Of a stretch of DNA of 64,000 nucleotides, positions 25,843 through 34,524 are shown in pieces. The position numbers were made by a program, and so were the translations under genes. The notes beneath the pieces are model-generated. The model saw nothing but the letters and a program-made list of their open reading frames with translations. It ran no database searches and was not told the origin of the DNA. The DNA comes from DAISVY01 sp036826635 (GTDB lineage: Bacteria > Zixibacteria > MSB-5A5 > GN15 > FEB-12), in assembly GCA_036826635.1 (NCBI GenBank), contig DAISVY010000008.1, positions 128,415 to 192,414 of the forward strand, in the 5' to 3' direction. Every line of letters begins with the position of its first letter. The first letter of the stretch is position 1.

Positions 25843-26592
25843 TCAAACCAGCGACAAAATATCCGGGCCATTTTCGGTGATAGCGACCATGTGCTCAAAA
25901 TGAGCCGACGGTTGCCCGTCAGCCGTCACGATCGTCCATCCATCCGGCATCGTCAAGACATCGTACGTACCCACATTGATCATGGGCTCGATGGCGATGA
26001 CCATGCCGATCTCCAGAACCGGCCCTTCCTTCGGCGAACCGAAGTTGGGCACCTGCGGTTCCTCGTGCATCCGGCGTCCGATACCGTGACCGACCAACTG
26101 ACGCACCACTCCGTACCCGGCATCCTCGGCCACCCGCTGAACGGCAGCCGAAATCTCACCCAATCTATTACCTTTTCTTGCTTTGTCAATACCGGCCATC
26201 AACGACTGGCGTGTAACTTCCATCAGGCGCTGCTTTTCCGGGCCAATTTCGCCCACCGCCAAAGTGCGGGCGGAATCGCCGTAGAAATCATTGATCAGGC
26301 TACCGACATCGACCGAAACAATATCACCATCATTTATCACGCGCTTGCCGGGAATACCGTGAACCACCTCTTCATTGATGGAAATACAAGCCGCCGCAGG
26401 GTATCCCTGATATCCCTTGAATGCCGGCCGCGCTCCCTGCGAGAGAATATACTCCTCGATTATCCCGTCAAGATCGGACGTGGTCATACCCGCTTTGATC
26501 TCATGCTCGGCCGTCTCCAAAGCTCCGAAGACAATACTTCCGGCTTTGCGCATGAGCTCTATTTCTTCCCGGGTTTTCAGATAAATCTTCAT
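25843..26592 (-). CDS. map: Methionine aminopeptidase type I
   Basis: 249 residues; removes the initiator Met. Metal ligands are in VSVDVGSLINDFYGDSART (two Asp), GHGIGRRMHEEP (His) and the two Glu of AIEPM and AHFEHM. No N-terminal extension, so type Ia. Between adk and infA, as in many spc operons. Confidence 0.97.
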   Translation of the reverse strand: MKIYLKTREEIELMRKAGSIVFGALETAEHEIKAGMTTSDLDGIIEEYILSQGARPAFKGYQGYPAAACISINEEVVHGIPGKRVINDGDIVSVDVGSLINDFYGDSARTLAVGEIGPEKQRLMEVTRQSLMAGIDKARKGNRLGEISAAVQRVAEDAGYGVVRQLVGHGIGRRMHEEPQVPNFGSPKEGPVLEIGMVIAIEPMINVGTYDVLTMPDGWTIVTADGQPSAHFEHMVAITENGPDILSLV

Positions 26593-26598
26593 AACTGC

Positions 26599-27159
26599 TC
26601 AACCGACCGCTTTCTCGACCTCACGGAACACATTATCCGGAGTATTCTCTCCCGGGACTTCCACCAGAATCGACTGTTTCCGATAGAACGCCTCAATCGG
26701 AGCCGTCTGCCGTTGATAGACTTCCAATCGGTTAAGGATCACCTCGCGGGTATCGTCGGCCCGGCCTTCAATTTGAGCCCGGTTTTCCAACCTCTTGAGT
26801 ATCTCGTCGGCCCCAACCGTAAGAAGAATGGCCTTGTCCAGGGCTATCGCGTGCTTATCGAACATCCGCTTGAGACTCTCCGCCTGAGCCATGGTCCGGG
26901 GGAAACCGTCGAGGATAAACCCTTTGTCGAGATCTCCCGACTCTACCTTCTCCTCGATCAATTCAATCATCAAATCGTCCGGAACCAATTCTCCCCGCGA
27001 CATATACTCATCGGCTTTGCGGCCCAGATCGGTGCCCCGTTTGACGGCCTCACGGAGGACATCACCGGTCGAAACATGCACCACGCCGAGCTTCTGAGCC
27101 AAACGAATAGCCTGGGTCCCTTTGCCGGACCCGGGCGGTCCGAGGAAAACGAGATTCAT
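26599..27159 (-). CDS. adk: Adenylate kinase, short-LID form
   Basis: 186 residues; interconverts ATP, AMP and ADP. P-loop GPPGSGKGTQ, AMP-binding STGDVLREAV and GFPRTMAQAE. After LTVGADEILKRL the LID is only a short loop (ENRAQIEGRADDT), with no four-Cys zinc insertion, so the roughly 30-residue LID of E. coli Adk is missing. Short forms are known and functional. Between secY and map. Confidence 0.97.
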   Translation of the reverse strand: MNLVFLGPPGSGKGTQAIRLAQKLGVVHVSTGDVLREAVKRGTDLGRKADEYMSRGELVPDDLMIELIEEKVESGDLDKGFILDGFPRTMAQAESLKRMFDKHAIALDKAILLTVGADEILKRLENRAQIEGRADDTREVILNRLEVYQRQTAPIEAFYRKQSILVEVPGENTPDNVFREVEKAVG

Positions 27160-27161
27160 GC

Positions 27162-28469
27162 CTACATCGACCTCCCGCGGATACGACCCTTCTTCATGAA
27201 ACCGTCATAATGACGCATGACAAGGTGCGATTCAATCTGCTGCAACGTATCCAGAGCGACACCGACCACGATCAGCAAACCGGTACCGCCGAAGAAGAAG
27301 TTGACATTGGCTCGGCTTATCAGCACCCAGGGCAGAATAGCGATACAGGCAAAGAATATGGCCCCGGGCAAAGTGATGCGCGTAAGCACTCGTTCTATAT
27401 ATTCAGCGGTGTTTTTACCCGGACGAATGCCCGGGATGTACCCGCCATTTTTACGCATGTTGTCCGCGATATCCATAGGGTTGAAGACAATCGCGGTGTA
27501 GAAGAAAGCAAAGAAAATGATAATCAGCCCGTACACTATCGAATACCAGAAGCTACCCGGAGCCAGAGCCACCGAGACGAGGTTCTGGAGCCAGTCAACA
27601 CCGGGGAACAACTGGGCCACGGTGGACGGCAGAAACATAATCGACTGGGCGAAAATGATCGGGATAACACCGGCCGAGTTGACCGACAACGGAAGGTGCG
27701 TGCTGGCCCCCCCGAAAACACGACGGCCAATCACCTTGCGCGGATACTGTACGGGAATCTTGCGCTGCGCCCGAGTGATCAGGACGATGGCGGCGATAAC
27801 CAACAACATCATGGCTACCATGATCAGTTCCAGCCACAAAGCACGCGTGCCCACCCACAACATTTGAATTTCACTGACCACGGCGTCCGGGAAACGGGCA
27901 ATGATACCGATGAAGATGATCAGCGATATACCGTTGCCGATACCCCGCTCGGTAATTTGCTCACCCAGCCACATGATAAATATGGTGCCGCAGGTAAAAG
28001 TAAGAATGGTCAGCGGAATAAAAGCACTGGTGGCCATGTGCACGGCCTGGATACCGTTATAATTGATAGTAGCCAGAAAACCGGCCGTTCCCCAGGCCTG
28101 CAGAGCGGCGATCAAAACAGTCAGATAACGAGTATACTGCGTGATCTTACGACGGCCCTCTTCGCCTTCACGCTGCAGACGCTGGAGATAAGGGACAACA
28201 GCCCCGAGCAACTGCAACATAATGGAAGCGGAGATATAAGGCATAATCCCCATGGCGAAAATGGTCGCCTTGGCGAATGCACCACCTGCGAAAAGGTCGA
28301 GCAGCCCGAAGATGGACTGCGAAGAGAGCGCCATGCTGATAACGGAACCGTCCACCCCGGGAGTGGGGATATGGCCACCGATTCTGTAGACAACCAGAAG
28401 TGCTAAAGTGAAGAAGATTTTCTTCCTCAGCTCTTCGACCCTGAAGATTGATGCAAACGTCTCTAACAC
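27162..28469 (-). CDS. secY: Protein translocase subunit SecY
   Basis: 435 residues, ten membrane helices. Family motifs: GGHIPTPGVDG near the N-terminus, GIMPYISASI, and the ribosome-contacting cytoplasmic loops including NMRKNGGYIPGIRPG. Forms the translocon with SecE (53923-54123). Its ATG overlaps the rplO stop by one base. Confidence 0.98.
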   Translation of the reverse strand: MLETFASIFRVEELRKKIFFTLALLVVYRIGGHIPTPGVDGSVISMALSSQSIFGLLDLFAGGAFAKATIFAMGIMPYISASIMLQLLGAVVPYLQRLQREGEEGRRKITQYTRYLTVLIAALQAWGTAGFLATINYNGIQAVHMATSAFIPLTILTFTCGTIFIMWLGEQITERGIGNGISLIIFIGIIARFPDAVVSEIQMLWVGTRALWLELIMVAMMLLVIAAIVLITRAQRKIPVQYPRKVIGRRVFGGASTHLPLSVNSAGVIPIIFAQSIMFLPSTVAQLFPGVDWLQNLVSVALAPGSFWYSIVYGLIIIFFAFFYTAIVFNPMDIADNMRKNGGYIPGIRPGKNTAEYIERVLTRITLPGAIFFACIAILPWVLISRANVNFFFGGTGLLIVVGVALDTLQQIESHLVMRHYDGFMKKGRIRGRSM

Positions 28470-28906
28470 TAGACCACCTCAGCTTTTCCGCCAGCAGCTT
28501 CCAGCTTGGCTACGGCGGCTTTTGAGAACCCGGCCGCCTTTACCGAGTACGCTTTGTCGACATTTCCATTGCCGAGCACTTTAACCGGGAACTCAAGACT
28601 TTTTATCAGTCCGGCCTGCTTGAGGGTTTCGGTAGTGATCTCACCAGCTTCAAAGCGGGCCAGATCGGCCAGATTGATAATCTGCCATTGCTTTTTGAAG
28701 ATATTCGTAAAGCCGAACTTGGGCAGACGGCGATGCAGGGGCATCTGGCCACCCTCGAAACCCGTCCTCTTACGGGCACCACTACGAGCGCCCTGACCCT
28801 TGTGGCCGCGACCGGACGTTTTGCCGGTTCCGCTGCCGGAGCCCCGGCCGACCCGTTTGCGGTTCTTCTTTGAGCCCTCAGCGGGCTTTAGACTATGCAG
28901 ATCCAT
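28469..28906 (-). CDS. rplO: Ribosomal protein L15
   Basis: 145 residues. Gly/Lys/Arg-rich N-terminus GRGSGSGTGKTSGRGHKGQG, then FEGGQMPLHRRLPKFGF. Overlaps secY by one base, so the two are coupled in translation. Confidence 0.98.
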   Translation of the reverse strand: MDLHSLKPAEGSKKNRKRVGRGSGSGTGKTSGRGHKGQGARSGARKRTGFEGGQMPLHRRLPKFGFTNIFKKQWQIINLADLARFEAGEITTETLKQAGLIKSLEFPVKVLGNGNVDKAYSVKAAGFSKAAVAKLEAAGGKAEVV

Positions 28907-28930
28907 TTCGCGCCTCTATCCTCAGCCGTT

Positions 28931-29113
28931 CTAATCTATTTCTTCCACCTTCACCAGGTGACTGACCGATCGGATCATACCCCTGATTTGCGGGGTGTCA
29001 TTATGCACGACGGAACGATGCAGTTTACCCAGTCCCAATGCGATGATAGTCCGCTTCTGGGGTTCTTTGCGATCAATCGTGCTTTTCAACTGCGTAATTT
29101 TCAGTCTTGCCAT
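28931..29113 (-). CDS. rpmD: Ribosomal protein L30
   Basis: 60 residues with the family pattern: LKITQLKSTIDRKEPQKRTI, LGLGKLHRSVVHNDTPQIRGMI. Between rpsE and rplO as in the standard spc operon. Confidence 0.95.
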   Translation of the reverse strand: MARLKITQLKSTIDRKEPQKRTIIALGLGKLHRSVVHNDTPQIRGMIRSVSHLVKVEEID

Positions 29114-29135
29114 CTCTGTCGTACCTCTCGAAACC

Positions 29136-29618
29136 TCAAGCGCCCGCGCGGAATTTGTCTTCCTGCTCGCGGGTACAAAGGTTCAGCAAACCGTTCATGG
29201 TTGCCTTGACGACGTTGTTGGGATTGCGACTCCCCAGCACTTTGGCCAGGATATCCTGAACGCCGAGGGTTTCCAGAATCACCCGAACCGCACCGCCCGC
29301 GATCACTCCGGTACCGGGGGAAGCCGGTCTCATTACTATCGTGGTGGCACCGAACACACCGTCGATACGATGCGGAATGGTACCTTCGACCAGGTTGATG
29401 TCGATCATCTCGCGCCGGGCGGCATCGCTACCCTTGCGAATAGCATCGGAGACTTCTCGTCCCTTGCCCAGACCCACGCCAACCTTGCCGTTTTTGTCGC
29501 CGACTGCTACCAGAGCGGTGAAACTGAAGCGACGTCCGCCTTTAACCACTTTCGCCACACGGTTGACGGTTATGACCTTCTCCTCGAACTCGAGGTTATC
29601 CAGTTCGTACTTAGCCAA
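29136..29618 (-). CDS. rpsE: Ribosomal protein S5
   Basis: 160 residues. N-terminal double-stranded-RNA-binding-like domain with VNRVAKVVKGGRRFSFTALV, and C-terminal PASPGTGVIAGGAVRVILE. Standard position. Confidence 0.98.
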   Translation of the reverse strand: MAKYELDNLEFEEKVITVNRVAKVVKGGRRFSFTALVAVGDKNGKVGVGLGKGREVSDAIRKGSDAARREMIDINLVEGTIPHRIDGVFGATTIVMRPASPGTGVIAGGAVRVILETLGVQDILAKVLGSRNPNNVVKATMNGLLNLCTREQEDKFRAGA

Positions 29619-29658
29619 TCTCTACCTCGTTACTCTATGCATGAGCGACTTTTCTTCA

Positions 29659-30033
29659 TCAGAATTTCAGACCGCCTTCTCTTACCCCTTCAGCCAGAGC
29701 TTTTACCCGGCCATGATAGCGGTTCCGATTGCGATCAAACACCACTGTCTCAATACCTTTAGCCTTGGCCAGTTCGGCGATTTTACGGCCGACCTTACCG
29801 GCAACGGCCGTCTTATTGTCCGACTTTTCGACGATCTCCCGCATCGTGACAGAATTGGAAGCCAGCCCGACAAGCGTAATTCGCTTCTCATCATCGACAA
29901 TCTGCGCCGCGATGTTATTCAGGGACTTACAAACCGTCAAACGGGGACAGCTATCGGTACCGAACACTTTGCCCCGCACACGGGTGCGCCGCCGTTCGGC
30001 TATCCGGTTCTTAACAAAGTTCTTATCAGCCAT
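29659..30033 (-). CDS. rplR: Ribosomal protein L18
   Basis: 124 residues; binds 5S rRNA. Motifs RRRTRVRGKVFGTDSCPRLT and VVFDRNRNRYHGRVKALAEG. Standard position between rplF and rpsE. Confidence 0.97.
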   Translation of the reverse strand: MADKNFVKNRIAERRRTRVRGKVFGTDSCPRLTVCKSLNNIAAQIVDDEKRITLVGLASNSVTMREIVEKSDNKTAVAGKVGRKIAELAKAKGIETVVFDRNRNRYHGRVKALAEGVREGGLKF

Positions 30034-30058
30034 CTTATCTCACACTCAACATCTATAT

Positions 30059-30598
30059 TTACCCGGCGGTCTTGCCAGCCTTGGTCCGCACCTGTTCGTC
30101 GGAATAACGGATCCCTTTACCCTTGTAAGGCTCCGGCTTGCGGAACGACCGAATCTTGGCCGCCGCCTGGCCGACCATTTCTTTATCCATACCCGAAATA
30201 ATGATCTTACCCTGCTTGGGCGGCACCTCAATAGCTACCCCTTCCGGAGGGGTAAACACGATCGGGTGCGAATAGCCGAGATAGGCGATCAGATGACGCC
30301 CTTTCATCTCAGCCCGATAACCGACGCCCACAATCAGCAGCTCGCGAGTAAAGCCCTTCGAAACACCCTCGACCATATTAGCGATAAGAGCCCGGGTCAA
30401 TCCGTGCAGGGCGCGGTGCTTTTTCTGATCCGAGGGGCGGGTCACCACGATTTGAGAACCGTCCAGCGCCGCAGTAATGTCGGGATGGATATCCCGTTCG
30501 AGGGTTCCCTTCGGTCCGGTGACCTTGATATGGGAACCGTTTATTTCAACATTGGTTTTGTCCGGTACAACGACCGGGGCTTTGCCTACGCGCGACAT
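30059..30598 (-). CDS. rplF: Ribosomal protein L6
   Basis: 179 residues. Start MSRVGKAPVVVPDKTNVEI; C-terminal KPEPYKGKGIRYSDEQVRTK is the universal L6 signature. Standard position. Confidence 0.98.
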   Translation of the reverse strand: MSRVGKAPVVVPDKTNVEINGSHIKVTGPKGTLERDIHPDITAALDGSQIVVTRPSDQKKHRALHGLTRALIANMVEGVSKGFTRELLIVGVGYRAEMKGRHLIAYLGYSHPIVFTPPEGVAIEVPPKQGKIIISGMDKEMVGQAAAKIRSFRKPEPYKGKGIRYSDEQVRTKAGKTAG

Positions 30599-30614
30599 TT
30601 TGACCTTCCTTAAA

Positions 30615-31016
30615 CTACCAGCACCTGAGCATAATCTCGCCGCCGATTTTCTTGCGGGCCGCCTCGAAATTGGTCATAATCCCGGACGAAGTGGATACGA
30701 CGGTCATACCCCGCGTATTGAACGTCGACAGGCGGACCTGTTCGGCGTTGAGGTACTTACGCAGACCGGGGCGGGAGACTCGTTCCAGGCCTTTTATTAC
30801 CGGCTTATCACCGGCGCTGTAACGAAGATAGACGCGAAGTATCCCCTGTTTATTGTCAGGTAGCTCCATCACGTCGCGGATGAAATTGTTCTCCTTGAGA
30901 ATGCGAACAATTTCCTTCTTCAGTTTCGAGGCCGGGACATCCACAGCGGGCTTCTGGGCCTTCGAGGCATTTCGCACTCTCGTCAGAAGATCGGCGACCG
31001 GATCGGTCATACTCAT
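30615..31016 (-). CDS. rpsH: Ribosomal protein S8
   Basis: 133 residues. MTDPVADLLTRVRNASKA at the N-terminus and the C-terminal STFNTRGMTVVSTSSGIMT. In E. coli S8 represses the spc mRNA; the same feedback is possible here but is not shown. Confidence 0.98.
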   Translation of the reverse strand: MSMTDPVADLLTRVRNASKAQKPAVDVPASKLKKEIVRILKENNFIRDVMELPDNKQGILRVYLRYSAGDKPVIKGLERVSRPGLRKYLNAEQVRLSTFNTRGMTVVSTSSGIMTNFEAARKKIGGEIMLRCW

Positions 31017-31050
31017 AGATCACTTCTCCCAAACACCATTCTTATCCGTC

Positions 31051-31236
31051 CTACCAGCTGGCCTTGGTTACACCAGGCAGTTCGCCGGCAAGCGCCATCT
31101 CACGGAAGCAGATACGGCAGATCCCGAACCGGCGCATATACGCTCGCGGCCGTCCACAACGACGACAACGATTGTAATTACGAACGGCAAATTTAGGGGG
31201 CCGTTTCTGTTTCTCTATCAAGCACTTCTTGGCCAT
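31051..31236 (-). CDS. rpsZ: Ribosomal protein S14, zinc-binding type Z
   Basis: 61 residues, the short form with two CxxC pairs (NRCRRCGR and GICRICFRE) that bind zinc; the longer zinc-free form has about 100. Standard spc position between rplE and rpsH. Confidence 0.97.
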   Translation of the reverse strand: MAKKCLIEKQKRPPKFAVRNYNRCRRCGRPRAYMRRFGICRICFREMALAGELPGVTKASW

Positions 31237-31243
31237 TGTTCTC

Positions 31244-31783
31244 CTACTTGCGGAAGGGCATGCCCAATTCCGTCAACAGCACCTTGGCCTCATCATCGGT
31301 CCTGGCCGTAGTGGTCAGCGAAATGGTCATCCCGCGCACTTTATCTATCTTGTCGTAATCGATTTCCGGAAAAATCAACTGCTCCTTGAGCCCCAGATTG
31401 TAGTTGCCCCGGCCGTCAAACGACTTGGGACTGATGCCCCGGAAGTCACGAATACGAGGCATAGCCACGTTCACCAGGCGGTCGAGGAACTCGTACATGC
31501 GTTCACGCCGCAGAGTAACGGCGCAACCGATCGACATACCCTGGCGGAGCTTAAAATTCGATATGCTCTTGCGCGCCCGAGTAACAACCGGTTTCTGGCC
31601 GGTGATCTGGGTAAGATCTTCCACGGCCGCTTCGAGAGCCTTGGGATTCTGGGTCGCCTCGCCCACCCCCAGGTTGATGGTAATCTTGCTCAACCGGGGA
31701 ACTTCCATGATGGAAGAGTACTTGCCCTCTTTCATCAGTTTGGGGAGGATTTCATCGAAATACTTGTCTTTCAGCCTAGCCAT
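31244..31783 (-). CDS. rplE: Ribosomal protein L5
   Basis: 179 residues from ATG 31783 (MARLKDKYFDEILPKLMKEG). Binds 5S rRNA and contacts P-site tRNA. Motif VPRLSKITINLGVGEA and GQKPVVTRARKSISNFKLR. Three extra upstream codons in the open frame are not needed. Confidence 0.98.
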   Translation of the reverse strand: MARLKDKYFDEILPKLMKEGKYSSIMEVPRLSKITINLGVGEATQNPKALEAAVEDLTQITGQKPVVTRARKSISNFKLRQGMSIGCAVTLRRERMYEFLDRLVNVAMPRIRDFRGISPKSFDGRGNYNLGLKEQLIFPEIDYDKIDKVRGMTISLTTTARTDDEAKVLLTELGMPFRK

Positions 31784-31798
31784 AGGACACACTCTGCC

Positions 31799-32128
31799 TT
31801 AGATCTGTTCACCGGTGAGCCGGCTGTAACGGACCTTTATCTTCTTGCCGCTCTCGTCGATGGTTTTCTTCTTGACCCGAGTAGGCCTGTTGCCTCCGTC
31901 GAGCTGTACGAAAAGCGCCACGTTACTGATATGAATGGGACGCTCAACCTGAAGAATCCCGCCCTTGGGGTTGTTCTGCGTCGGTCGCTGGTGCTTTTGA
32001 CGCATGTTGATTCCCTCGACCAGGATGGTATTCTCCTTGCGATTCACCGCCAGCACACGTCCCGTTTTCCCCTTGTAGGAACCGGACCGAACGTATACCG
32101 TATCGCCTTTTTTAATCACTGAACTCAT
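31799..32128 (-). CDS. rplX: Ribosomal protein L24
   Basis: 109 residues. KOW motif KKGDTVYVRSGSYKGKTGRV and GINMRQKHQRPTQNNPKGGI. Assembly initiator of the 50S subunit. Confidence 0.97.
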   Translation of the reverse strand: MSSVIKKGDTVYVRSGSYKGKTGRVLAVNRKENTILVEGINMRQKHQRPTQNNPKGGILQVERPIHISNVALFVQLDGGNRPTRVKKKTIDESGKKIKVRYSRLTGEQI

Positions 32129-32139
32129 ATCACTTTCCC

Positions 32140-32508
32140 CTATATCACTTCAGGAGCAAGCGAGACTATTTTCATAAAATGCTTGTCACGCAATTCACGC
32201 GCCACCGGACCAAAGATACGTGTTCCGCGCGGCTCTTTTTGCTCGTTGATAATAACCGCGGCATTGTCCGAGAAGCGAATTAACGAACCGTCCTTGCGTC
32301 GAATGGGGGCTGTGGTTCGCACAACCACGGCCTTGCAAACTTCCGACTTCTTCACCGTACCGCCGGGGATGGCCTCTTTGACCGTGACTACCACGATATC
32401 CCCGACCGAGGCGCGTTTTCTCCTGGAGCCGCCCAGAATGCGGAAGCACATGGCCCGTTTGGCGCCCGAATTGTCCGCCACCGAAAGAACTGTGTATTCC
32501 TGTATCAT
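32140..32508 (-). CDS. rplN: Ribosomal protein L14
   Basis: 122 residues. MIQEYTVLSVADNSGAKRAM and ARELRDKHFMKIVSLAPEVI are family-typical. Forms inter-subunit bridges. Confidence 0.98.
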   Translation of the reverse strand: MIQEYTVLSVADNSGAKRAMCFRILGGSRRKRASVGDIVVVTVKEAIPGGTVKKSEVCKAVVVRTTAPIRRKDGSLIRFSDNAAVIINEQKEPRGTRIFGPVARELRDKHFMKIVSLAPEVI

Positions 32509-32547
32509 CGTCAGTCTTCCTTACCTAACCTCAAGCCGTAAAAAAGG

Positions 32548-32814
32548 CTACTTGGCTTTCTCCAGAATCTCCACCACGCGCCAGCGTTTCATCTTCGACA
32601 ACGGTCTGGTTTCCATGACACGAACCAGATCACCCTTATTGGCGTCGTTCTTTTCATCGTGGGCGTGCAGTTTGGTTGATGTTTTGACCGGCTTTTTGTA
32701 CAGCGGGTGCTTGATTTGTCGGTCAACACGAACCACGACGGTCTTGTCCATACCGCTGGAAACTACCGTCCCGATGCGGACTTTTCTTCTGTTTCTTTGC
32801 GACAGCTCGCTCAT
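32548..32814 (-). CDS. rpsQ: Ribosomal protein S17
   Basis: 88 residues. OB-fold with RIGTVVSSGMDKTVVVRVDR, KLHAHDEKN and ETRPLSKMKRWRVVEIL. Standard position after rpmC. Confidence 0.97.
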   Translation of the reverse strand: MSELSQRNRRKVRIGTVVSSGMDKTVVVRVDRQIKHPLYKKPVKTSTKLHAHDEKNDANKGDLVRVMETRPLSKMKRWRVVEILEKAK

Positions 32815-32832
32815 CTAAGTATATCTCCCTGG

Positions 32833-33093
32833 TCACTTCTTCGCTTTTCCGGAGGCGCCGACCTGATCCAGAATGGACGTTCTGCTCTGGGCCAGTTTGC
32901 GGATACCCAGTTCATCTTCACGCAGCACGGTGTTGATTTGGGCGATTTCACGCCTGATGTGACGAAGGCGCAACGGATTATCGAGCGCCTTGAACGACCG
33001 GCGCATATTCAGATTAAACCGTTCTTCGTCCAGATCATGCTTTTTTTGCACGACCTCTTCGCGGGTCAACTCGCGCAATTCCTGAATTCTCAT
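32833..33093 (-). CDS. rpmC: Ribosomal protein L29
   Basis: 86 residues, about 20 longer than usual. The family core lies in ELRELTREEVVQKKHDLDEE and NPLRLRHIRREIAQINTVLR. The extra part is a C-terminal tail ending in a Lys-rich GKAKK. It starts 2 bp after rplP. Confidence 0.95.
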   Translation of the reverse strand: MRIQELRELTREEVVQKKHDLDEERFNLNMRRSFKALDNPLRLRHIRREIAQINTVLREDELGIRKLAQSRTSILDQVGASGKAKK

Positions 33094-33095
33094 GA

Positions 33096-33518
33096 CTACA
33101 CCGCCTCGGTTTCCGCTCGGGTTATGAACTTGGTCTTCAAAGGCAGCTTATTGGCCGCCAGACGGAGAGCCTCGCGGGCCAGTTGCTCGGACACACCCTG
33201 GATTTCAAAAAGGACGCGACCCGGCTTAATCACGGCTACCCAGTATTCCGGGGCACCTTTACCCTTACCCATACGAGTCTCGGCCGGCTTCTTGGTGACC
33301 GGCTTATCCGGGAAAATACGGATCCAGATCTTACCGCCACGCTTGATATGACGAGTCATAGCTACACGGGCAGCCTCGATCTGACGGTTGGTCATCCAGC
33401 ACGGCTCAAGGGCCTTGAGTCCGAAGTCGCCGAAATCCACACTGGTGCCACCGCGAGCCTTGCCGTTCATCCGGCCACGCTGCACTTTCCGAAACTTTGT
33501 CCTCTTCGGCATTAACAT
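33096..33518 (-). CDS. rplP: Ribosomal protein L16
   Basis: 140 residues starting MLMPKRTKFRKVQRGRMNG. Contains FGLKALEPCWMTNRQIEAAR and KPAETRMGKGKGAPEYWV, the arginine/lysine-rich loop next to the peptidyl-transferase centre. Confidence 0.98.
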   Translation of the reverse strand: MLMPKRTKFRKVQRGRMNGKARGGTSVDFGDFGLKALEPCWMTNRQIEAARVAMTRHIKRGGKIWIRIFPDKPVTKKPAETRMGKGKGAPEYWVAVIKPGRVLFEIQGVSEQLAREALRLAANKLPLKTKFITRAETEAV

Positions 33519-33548
33519 AGGCTTCTACTCCACACTCTCAAAATTGCC

Positions 33549-34472
33549 TCAGGCCTCTGATTTCCGGTTGTCAGTACCACCATCTTTTTCGGCGGGCCTG
33601 GTTGCCGGGCCGGAAGACTCGGGTTTGTCCGCCGAAAACTGAGCCGGAGCCTCGTTCGACATCGCATCAGGGCGACGTCCCCGAGGAGCCGGACCACGAC
33701 GACCGGTTCGACGCAGCCGTCCACGCGGCCGCTTACGGGAATCGCCGCGCGCTCCTTCACGGGCACGACGCTCTCGGGCTGTCGGAACTCCGGTTTCCGG
33801 GGTGCCTTCTTTTTTCTCCTCGTCACTGGCGTAGAAATCGCCCGCACTCATTATCTCCCCGCGGCATATCCACACCTTAATACCGATACAACCATAAGTG
33901 GTGTGAGCCGTGGAAGTGGCGTAATCTATATCGGCCCTCAACGTATGCAACGGGACGCGACCATCCATGTACTTCTCGGAACGAGCAATCTCGGCCCCAC
34001 CCAGACGGCCACCGCACTGAATCTTGATCCCCTCGGCGCCCATCTTCATGGTTGCGGCCAGAGCCTTCTTCATAGCCCGACGAAAAGACATACGGCCTTC
34101 AAGCTGCCGAGCGACGGAATCGGCGACCAGTTGTGAGTCGAGTTCCGGTTTCCTGACCTCGACGATATTCAGAAGAATGTCCTTCTTGGTGAGAAGCTGC
34201 AATTCCTCGCGCAGCTTGTCCACCTCCGCACCACGGCGACCGATCACGATGCCGGGCCGGGAAGTATGGATATCAATCGAAACCCGCTTGGAAGCACGGG
34301 AGATCAACACCTTGGCTATACCGGCGTTGTCCAGACGCTTCCGGATGTAGCGCTTGAGCATCATGTCTTCGTGCACCAGGTCGGCGAACTTACGGTCGGG
34401 AGCGAACCAACGACTGCTCCACGGCTTGATGATGCCCAACCGAAAACCGATGGGATGTGTCTTCTGTCCCAA
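33549..34472 (-). CDS. rpsC: Ribosomal protein S3 with long charged C-terminal tail
   Basis: 307 residues; usual S3 is about 210-240. Residues 1-213 are ordinary: MGQKTHPIGFRLGIIKPWSS, the KH domain with GIVIGRRGAEVDKLREEL, and GRLGGAEIARSEKY. From about 214 a low-complexity tail follows. Its first half is Arg/Gly/Pro-rich (RKRPRGRLRRTGRRGPAPRG); its second is acidic and Ser/Pro-rich. S3 lies at the mRNA entry channel, so the tail would project from there. Confidence 0.97.
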   Translation of the reverse strand: MGQKTHPIGFRLGIIKPWSSRWFAPDRKFADLVHEDMMLKRYIRKRLDNAGIAKVLISRASKRVSIDIHTSRPGIVIGRRGAEVDKLREELQLLTKKDILLNIVEVRKPELDSQLVADSVARQLEGRMSFRRAMKKALAATMKMGAEGIKIQCGGRLGGAEIARSEKYMDGRVPLHTLRADIDYATSTAHTTYGCIGIKVWICRGEIMSAGDFYASDEEKKEGTPETGVPTARERRAREGARGDSRKRPRGRLRRTGRRGPAPRGRRPDAMSNEAPAQFSADKPESSGPATRPAEKDGGTDNRKSEA

Positions 34473-34524
34473 ATTTATCTCCTCGAAATAGCCATTCTAT
34501 TCGCAGTTATCAGCTTCATCCCGC

